Below, in pieces: positions 57,201 to 64,000 of a stretch of 64,000 nucleotides of DNA. Every line of letters begins with the position of its first letter. The first letter of the stretch is position 1. The stretch is from contig NW_003314271.1 of assembly GCF_000143415.4 (NCBI RefSeq), forward strand, positions 1,263,676 through 1,327,675, written 5' to 3'. A program made the position numbers and the translations under genes. The stretch comes from Selaginella moellendorffii (taxonomy: Eukaryota > Streptophyta > Lycopodiopsida > Selaginellales > Selaginellaceae). The notes below the pieces were generated by a model, which ran no database searches, was not told where the DNA came from, and worked only from the letters and a program-made list of their open reading frames with translations.

Positions 57201-58130
57201 TTACATTCTGTAAATATGCCAAATGAGCAAATCTAGACACTTTCTATAAATAGCATTTGGAATTGAAATGAGCTGAACACAAAAGGCATGATAACGAGGG
57301 TGTTTGGCAGACATAGTAAACTATCATTCAGTGATATTGAAGGATTAGTCTCAATATGAGGGGGTTCTTGATACTAGCAAGTGCAAAACAATGACACGAG
57401 TTTCTCAAACCAGGCCGAGTATGCTTAGCAAGAAACACATAGGGTTTCTACCTTATGTTTATCCAATTTAAGTACAAGGTCATTGACTAGTTTCTCAATT
57501 AGCTCAAGTAGGAATGATAAAGGGAACCAACTGTACCAACCTTCTGCCGCCATAACAGTAAGAAAAGAGTGTCCATAAGGACTAGCTGACAAGTATCTTT
57601 CGATACCCAAAATCACATTTGCAACAATAACTCAATTATTTTGAAGCCAGATTCTGTGCCAGAGGAGTGGCCAATTGAGCAAAGCTGCAATCTTTTGAAG
57701 GAAGAGATTGAAAGTCTAGAAAGAGTAAGTTTTAAGTTGAAAACTTCCTTAAATATTGATGTTGATAGTGCTATGCCACCAATGTCAACACTAGATCAGC
57801 ATATATGACCAGCTAGAAATGGAAAGGTTGTACAATATAGGTCTTTCATTTCAAAAGGTGTGTAAAAGAAAATCAAACTAGTAAAGGAGTTGAAGTGCAC
57901 AATCATAAAGACAAACTACATTAGTGTTGTGGCTAAGGAGTTTATTATTGTGACTGAGTCATCAAAGGGTACAAGCTACACTGTTAGAATCTGCAAAAAT
58001 CCATTATATACCTATTCAGATTTTATATAGAGAGAGAACAAGGGAAAGGTATATTTAACCTGTAAGCACATCTATTACATTTTTATGTAGGAACTAAACC
58101 AAGATCCTAAGATCAACCATCATATCCACC
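54230..58130 (+). pseudogene. Transposase-like relic with degenerate SWIM-type zinc finger
   Basis: A chain of plus-strand coding fragments in shifted frames. 54,660-54,900 gives HNWCKVKMIYFSHFEGSVSI; about 54,960-55,330 gives VVIKFRCHKCSAIPVCRRCC then GRAVMHIGH, a cysteine cluster ending in histidines; 55,904-56,140 gives FHWVKSVNKYCRCIKSNFYH and IYIWWREGDKMP; 56,328-56,717 is open for 129 codons. After an inserted repeat (56,985-57,313) the chain resumes: EEWPIEQSCNLLKEEIESLE, then VITVTESS-like EFIIVTESSKGTSYTVRICK, YTYSDF and GKVYLTCKHIYYIFM. The last part matches a SWIM finger (C-x-C then C-x-H) in which both cysteines of the C-x-C are tyrosine. SWIM fingers occur in MULE and KDZ transposases. 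The exact family is not resolved. Confidence 0.45.
56985..57313 (-). repeat. Inverted dispersed copy of 43361-43690
   Basis: Shares with 43361-43690, in reverse orientation, a run from CTGCCAAACACCCTCG through GGGGTGAAAGCCCAAAG to GTATAGTAGGGATAGTGG. It interrupts the SWIM-type relic. No target duplication was found. Confidence 0.75.
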
Positions 58131-58309
58131 AGACAAGCTTTATAACTGTAGGGCTTGAGAAGGGTTTTTAGATTGCTTTTAGTATTCGGATCTATATTTA
58201 TATTTATATTTTATTGGTCAAATTTACTTGGAAATATAGATTAAATAAAAATTTGAAAGATGAAAAAATGTTAGTTCAAGATGAATCAATATTTTTCTTG
58301 TATTTGAGA

Positions 58310-58375
58310 ACTTGTGAGCTTAGCTCATGAGCTCAACTTGTGAGCTCATGAGCTCAAAACCTACTTGAGCTCACA
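58310..58375. repeat. GAGCTCATGAGCTCA short repeats
   Basis: Several overlapping copies of the self-complementary words GAGCTC and TCATGA, forming a small palindrome-rich patch. Confidence 0.6.
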
Positions 58376-58703
58376 GGGATATAGGGAGAGAGCTAAAGAC
58401 CCAACTCTCTTGAGCAAGAAATCAACCCCATTGAGAAGATTTATAAACTGGTAAATGAAGTTGTTTATATAACCACACCTCTTTTCAAAATGAGTTAACA
58501 AGAGAAAGATAGGGGCTTGTGATCAATCTATAATAGTTATCCTCATGGTTATGGATTGTATCTATGCATTGAAGTGTTGAAGTCAGCTTACCAAAACTAA
58601 CCCAAGAACTAACAAACAAGAAAAATGAAACTTTTGATTTTATAAAGATAAATTACTTTATTGATTTGCAAGATTTATTACAAGATTTACAAAAGTTATT
58701 ATT

Positions 58704-59102
58704 TATTATGATTTTCATATTTCGTGACAATCTCACGAACATGTGTGAGATTCCTAAGAGGCTCCTAAGTAGATTCATACATTGGGTAGCCACGCCACTT
58801 GACAAGGTACTCATGACGTTTAAAATATTTAGTCCAATGACTATCTAGAATGGCTTCAACATCATACTCATGTTCACTATCAACAACCATTGGACGAATG
58901 TTTGTAGAGTGTTTTGCAACAACATGATATGGTGCCAATAAACTAACATGAGACACATCATGTACATGGGATAACTCATCTGGAAGATATAGGTTACATC
59001 ATCAACTTGCTTCAATACCCAATAGAGCCTAACATATCTTGGTAATAGTTTTCAAGACAAAAATCCCTTAATATTCAAGTTTGGGGAAGATAGCCACACC
59101 TG
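58704..59102 (-). pseudogene. Chromovirus (gypsy) integrase C-terminus with chromodomain, relic
   Basis: Minus strand: after integrase-tail-like LLPRYV and QMSYPMYM-type sequence comes HVSLLAPYHVVAKHS, the usual linker before a chromodomain, then EYDVEAILDSHW, EYLVKWRGYPMYEST and EPLRNLTHVREIVTKYE. The aromatic cage and K-W-R-G-Y motif are intact, but the tryptophan of W-E-P is a TAG stop. The rest of the polyprotein should lie to the right but is cut off at 59102 by the LTR at 59103. Confidence 0.75.
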
Positions 59103-59421
59103 TGTGAGACACAAAATCTCTATGCCCCAAAGTGGAGCCGAAAGAGTGCCACGTGGTAGTGGCCGAAGCGAAAGCCAAATGAACATAACACGTTTGGACT
59201 AAAATCTCTGACTTGAAATGTCGAGAGTGGGAGTGGAACTCTCAACGACATGCTCGAGAAACAAGCATAAAGCAAGCAATAAGTGAGTCTCTAGAAAAGG
59301 GACACAAGTGGACCAACACATGACATGTGGAGGAGTCCGAGATGGACCCGAGATGGAGTCCGAAAAAGACCCGAAATGGAGTTTGAGATGGACCCAAAAT
59401 GGAGTCCGAGATGGACCCAAG

Positions 59422-60643
59422 TGTAAGTGATTAATTTTTCCATTCTACTTTAGTCACTTAACCACACCTCCGACCCCTTAGAGGAGTTTCACTCACAACC
59501 TCCATAAGTCTTATTCTGGACTTGGGGACTTGCTAGCCCCAAGAATGGCATCTGTGCCACTCAACCGTTGCACTTGGTCCAAGTGCTCCACGTGTCTGGT
59601 CCCATGACCGACACCCAAAGGTACCACTGACAGTTCGGCCCGCAGGATTGCTCCTCCTCCTTTCCCCCATTTGGGACTCCGGGACAACATTTCAGAACAC
59701 CGTGGGCTTACGCGAGCCTCGTGGGTACTCTCCCCACCTTCTGCCTTTAGGTGCTCTAGCCATGGGCTTAGAGCGAGGTTCTGTTGAGCCATGCTTGGTA
59801 TCCAAGTAGGTAGTGCCACCCACAATTGGACTGGGAGCATCGGCCAGTCGATCTCCCGGGGGAACTAAAGCTGGCTCTTGAACACTTCACCAAGCTACCC
59901 CACTTGTCAGTCTGTATTCACTCTAGTCTTGGACTTCTCAGTGGTCAGTTCATCACCCAACACTGGATCTAGCCTTCCTGGGCCAAACTGGCCTTTCTTG
60001 GCCAAACTGGCTCCACTGCAGTCCTCCCCCTTACTATACTTTTGGAGCTCACCAAACCCCCTAGGGTTTGGGAGATGAACACTTTGGGCTTTCACCCTCT
60101 CAAACTTGAACTCGGACTCTGACTTGAACTCGGACTCGGACTCGGACTCGGGCTCAGGCTCGGTCTCGGCCTTGGCCTCGGTCCCAGTCTCGGTCCCGGT
60201 CTCGGTCTCGACCTCGGACTCCATCTCGGGTCCTTCTCGGACTCCATCTCAGATTCCATCTCGGGTCCATCGCAGACTCCATCTCGGACTCTGTCTCGGT
60301 CCATCTCGGACTCCATCTCGTGTCCATCTCGGGTCCATCTCGGATTCCATCTCGGTCCATCTCGGACTCCATCTCGGACTCCGTCTCGGTCCATCTCGGA
60401 CTCCATCTCGGACACTTCCATGTGTCATGTGTTGGTCCTTTTGGGTCCCTTTTTGGAGCCTCGCTTATTGCTCGCTTCATGCTCGTTCCTTGAGCACTCC
60501 GTTGGGAGTTCCACTCCTGCTCTCGACCTTCAAGTCGGAGCCTTTTAGTCCAAACGGTTTACTCTCGTTTGGCTTTTGCTTCAGCCACTACCACGTGGCA
60601 TCTTTTCAACTTCACTTTAGGGATTAGGGATTTGTGTCTCACA
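59422..60643 (-). mobile_element. Solo LTR of the same family, opposite strand
   Basis: Minus-strand LTR from TGTGAGACACAAAT (ending at 60643) to CACTTACA (59422), 1222 bp, with no internal region. It is flanked by a perfect 5-bp target duplication CCAAG at 59417-59421 and 60644-60648. Frames in it (for example 60154-60627) are only repeats of GAGATGG/CCATCTC and are not genes. Confidence 0.88.
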
Positions 60644-61018
60644 CCAAGATGGAGTCTGAGATGGACCCGAGATGGAGTCCATGATGGAGTCTGAGATGGA
60701 GTCCGAGATGGAATCCAAGATGGAGTCCGAGAAGGACCCGAGATGGAGTCTGAAGTCGAGATCGAGATCAAGACTGGGACCGAAACCGAGACCTAGACCG
60801 GGACTGAGACCGAGATCGAGACCGAGATCGAGGTTGAGGTCGAGACCGAGCCCAAGTCCAAGTCCAAGTCTGAGTCCAAGCCCGAGTCTAAGTCCGAGTT
60901 TGAGTCTGAGTCCAAGTCCGAGTTCGAGTTCGAGTCTGAGGGGGTGAAAGCCCAAAGCTTTCGTCTCCCAAACCCTGGGGGATTTGGTGAGCTCCAAAAG
61001 TATAGTAGGGGGAGGACT

Positions 61019-61180
61019 TGTAGCGCTTGTGATCATGGGATGAGATTTGGATATACTGTCACCGTGGATCTTTGGAACCTTGGGGGATAAATGGGGATAA
61101 AATAGCCACTAAGGGCTCTCTCATCAAGCAATTGCCCCTTTTCCAGTTAGCTTAAGGGGAGAGAGGTAAGGTGCGCTATA
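61019..61180 (+). mobile_element. Solo LTR of the TRIM-like family
   Basis: 162 bp, starts TGTAGCGCTT, ends GCGCTATA; clearly homologous to 44019-44180. Flanked by perfect GGACT at 61014-61018 and 61181-61185. The equivalent position in the solo LTR of the opposite strand (about 60013-60022) has the sequence without the insertion and with one GGACT (as AGTCC). Confidence 0.92.
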
Positions 61181-61969
61181 GGACTCTAGTGGAGTTAGTT
61201 TGGCCAAGAAAGGCCAGTTTGTCCCAGGAAGGCTGTACCCAGGTGCTGGGTGATGGGATAACCACTAGGAAGTCCAAGGCTAGAGTGAATATGGACCGAC
61301 AAGTGGGGTAACTTGGTGAAGTGTTCAAGAGCCGGCTCTAGTTCCCCCAGGAGATCGAATGGTCAATGCTCCCAGTCCAAGTGTTGGTGGCACTACCTAC
61401 TTGGATACCTGGCGTGGCTCAATGAAACCTCTCTCTAAGCCCATGGCTAAAGCACCCAAAGGTGGAAGGCGGCATGAGGCTTGAGTAGGGCCACGGTGTT
61501 CCGAAATGGGGTCATAAAGGCCTAGACTGTGAAAAAGAAGAGGAGTAGTCCTCTAGTGTAATGACCAAGGATACAGTTGAGTGATGAGGAAGTCTTAGAG
61601 GACTGTGGGATTTAGTGGTTGGGGTAAGGAGTGGATCTAGGATGATCATTCATGGACAGATGACCTAGTCTTTGAGAAACAGGACTGTGATGCAGGTGGT
61701 ATCAGACCACTGGTGTGACCAAGGTGAATAGGCATGGCCTTAGCGTAATAGGCTGATACATCGGTGGTGTCTTGGGGTGTCGGTCATGGGATCAGATATG
61801 TGGAGCACTTGGACCAAGTGCAATAGTTGAGTGGCATGGATGCTATTCTTGGGGCTAGCAAGTCCCTAAGTCCAAAATAGGATTTATGGAGGTTGTGAGT
61901 GAGACTCCTCCAAGTGGTCGAAGGTGTGGTTAAGTGACTAAAGCAAAATGGAAAATTTAGTCTCTTACA

Positions 61970-64000
61970 ACTTGGTATCGAAATTGTTCCTTAGTCTAAC
62001 TTTTATTGATGCTCAAGTATATCACCATTAGTGTTGGCATTGGAAGGTCCTAGGAGTGGACCTATCCTTGAGGAGTAGCAAGTTGGGAAGACATGGCTCT
62101 TCACTACAATTCAGGTGTGAACTTGTAGGTGAGGTGGTGGATAGAAAAGGGCCAATAATGGAACGACTTTGGGATCTTGGGAACAGTGCAAGGTTTTCCT
62201 CATTGAGTTGAGGATGTGATCCAGATGAGCGTTTGACTTAGCAAACTGGTTAATGTAGTTTTGGTAAACAACTATAGTTAGGATCACGAGGAAGATAGAG
62301 ACTCCAAAACAATAAAAGAGTCACAAGATTACCCTCATGAAGTTAAGGCTGGTGCTCATGAATTTGAGACTAGAATTAATGACCGTGGGAAGTCAAATGC
62401 GAATGAGGACATAAGTCCTTGGAATAGTAGCTAGGCTACCTTGAATAAATGCTGGAACAACCCCAGGAGTTGGGGGTGTGCTTAGAGGATGAATTGATAT
62501 TTTCATCATATGGAATGATAGTCATAACGGGCAAAGGTAGCCCACAATTATCAAAAAATAGTCAAGTGTTGGAATAACACTTATAATGGTGGTCCTGGTG
62601 AGTAGGACATGAATATAAGAAGTTGTATTCCAATGAGCTGGCACCTCAACAGTAAAACCTTATAGGTCGGGGGATTAGGAAAAGTCCAAAAGGCTAAATG
62701 ACTTAAGTGGAGTCAAGGAATAATCCTAAAGGACTAATGGAAGCATTTGGACTAAAGTGTGTTATGCCCCACAGAGGATGGGAAAGATTATAAGATCCAA
62801 GTATGAGAACAATGGGTATCTCATAGGTGGCAAAATGTGCCATATTAAAGTCATGGGAAAAGTGTTCCAAGAAGAAACAACTTTGGTGCAGAGTTGTGTG
62901 CAAACACTATGGTGTAGTGGTAACGGATAGTTGGCATGAGAAACGACTAAGTTGGTCTTAGCAAAGACCTAGACACAAGTGCAAAGTGTCATAAAGGTAG
63001 ATTCATGGAGCCGATGGTATGGAGACACCAAATATGCTAAAGTGTGATACCTTGAGGTTATCTTAATGGGTTCATGAGAACCCCTTGCCAAAGGAATCCC
63101 AATTGAAATGGGAATGGCATAGCCTAAACTGGAAGGCATATAGTAGAGTATGGTGACCTAGATAATGATGGAGGTGTGGAAGCACCAGCAATGAGTTGTA
63201 GGACTTGATAACTATGAGGCAACTAAACAAGAGGTGCAAGGTAATTAGTTAAACGGGTAGAAAGTAGATACCCAAAACTTCTTAATAGCATAAAGAAGTT
63301 AAATATACCCTTATCGAGGATAAATTGTTTATGTTGTGATATAGTGAGTTAATGTTGTAAAAGGAAATGCTCATTGTCAAGGAGGCCATCACTGGGACAC
63401 CCAAACACTCTAGAACACTAGGAGGTGGTATATAGTGTCGCGAGGGCAATAAATAAGGCCCAAAGGACTAAGTCCCTAACGAATGATGGATAGAAGGTGC
63501 TATCCAAATGTCCAAGGTTGCGAAGATAGAAGAAAACTGTTTACTTGAATTGGACAAAGCCAAAATAGTGTGGCAAGGCTAGCGATGGGCATATAAAAGC
63601 CCATAAATAACAACGTTAATCCTGGTGTGTAGGATTATAAGTGGAGCATACCCGGATTGAGGAACCACTCCCTAGGCTATTGGGTAGGTTCATCCTTAAG
63701 AATACTTGTGGCATAATAGAAAGTGCAAAGCTATCCTTCTAATCTGGAGGAGAATAACCGAAGGAAAGGTGAGAGGCAAAAGCAAGTAGTAAGAGGATAG
63801 AACTAAACTATAGGAATTAAATTGCATAACCAAAAGTGGTTATGTCAGTTGGGAGTGGAGAATCAAGTAGGTGCTCAAGCATGTTGTTACTAGCAACCGT
63901 GATGCCATGGAAAGTCTAAAGCATGGAATTGTCCATGTTGACTATATGGCAATTTAAAAGCTTGCGAAAGGAGAGGCCTTAGCAAGTTAAGGGACAAAGA
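61970..64000 (+). mobile_element. Non-coding internal region of the long-LTR element (start)
   Basis: Follows the LTR and primer-site at 61973. In over 2 kb no plus-strand frame of useful length or gag motif is found; the longest minus-strand frame (62903-62703) resembles nothing. At 63,900-64,000 a plus-strand stretch faintly recalls a copia RNase H end but is not callable. The element continues past the window. Confidence 0.5.

Larger units (their letters stand above)
59103..61969 (+). repeat. Long LTR, plus strand, interrupted by two insertions
   Basis: Left piece 59103-59421 begins TGTGAGACACAAA; right piece runs 60644-61969 and ends CTCTTACA. Three bases later TGGTATCGAAA (61973) matches the first eight bases of an initiator-tRNA primer site, so this is a 5' LTR. 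Subtracting the insertions leaves about 1.47 kb. The middle holds purine-rich 12-bp and 6-bp period repeats (60655-60940; GAGATGGAGTCC and GAGTCCAAGTCC types). Confidence 0.8.

Noticed and set aside
60106-60627. Open frames of 100-170 codons on both strands in 60.1-60.95 kb
   Set aside because: They are translations of short-period purine-rich repeats within LTRs; no domain, and all frames are open because the repeat period is a multiple of three.
63895-64000. Possible copia RNase H end (HVDYMAI, KLAKGEAL)
   Set aside because: The resemblance needs frame changes and stops and the rest of the domain is absent; sequence ends at the window edge.

Overview
The window is nuclear DNA of a land plant. 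It has plant-only families (large-subunit ADP-glucose pyrophosphorylase, WRC domain, CDPK, CRR6, LEA_2, mid-SUN, many-repeat PPR proteins), canonical spliceosomal introns that are mostly only about 45-65 bp, very close gene packing and large intron-poor PPR genes. That combination fits a lycophyte such as Selaginella moellendorffii; the species call is inference, the plant call is not.

Positions 1-42,400 are a gene-rich, moderately GC-rich segment with about 22 genes, often in convergent or divergent pairs separated by only 60-350 bp. In order: ADP-glucose pyrophosphorylase large subunit (5' end missing), a WRC-domain protein, a DeSI/PPPDE peptidase, cohesin loader SCC4/MAU2, a calcium-dependent protein kinase, a PI31 proteasome regulator, a Ser/Gly-rich coiled-coil protein whose 3' coding end overlaps CRR6, a NEN-type DEDDh exonuclease with a probable frameshift, a mitochondrial NFU scaffold, a small LEA-like protein, proteasome assembly factor UMP1, a divergent SEC23, an RPAP3-like co-chaperone, CutA, a 1037-residue PPR protein, a membrane protein, a PLATZ-like relic, an LRR receptor kinase, a double LEA_2 protein, a second PPR protein and two tandem mid-SUN proteins. 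Exon joins were checked for reading phase by hand; where exon coordinates are listed the lengths sum to whole codons.

Positions 42,400-64,000 are AT-rich and almost wholly mobile-element debris, nested several layers deep. A minus-strand Ty3/gypsy element (42,885-48,818) carries a miniature LTR element with an exact 5-bp target duplication, which itself carries an 0.8-kb insertion. A minus-strand relic at about 49.4-52.4 kb reads as a ParB-like domain followed by a beta-class amino-methyltransferase. Facing it is a plus-strand relic with a SWIM-type zinc-finger region (54.2-58.1 kb). Then come a chromodomain retroelement end and a long LTR interrupted by an opposite-strand solo LTR of its own family and by a solo miniature LTR, each with a perfect 5-bp target duplication.

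The ParB-methyltransferase relic and its head-to-head SWIM partner are the most unusual content: they may be the remains of a large transposon that carried its own DNA-modification gene. The gene-rich half is otherwise a collection of housekeeping genes with no obvious common pathway.
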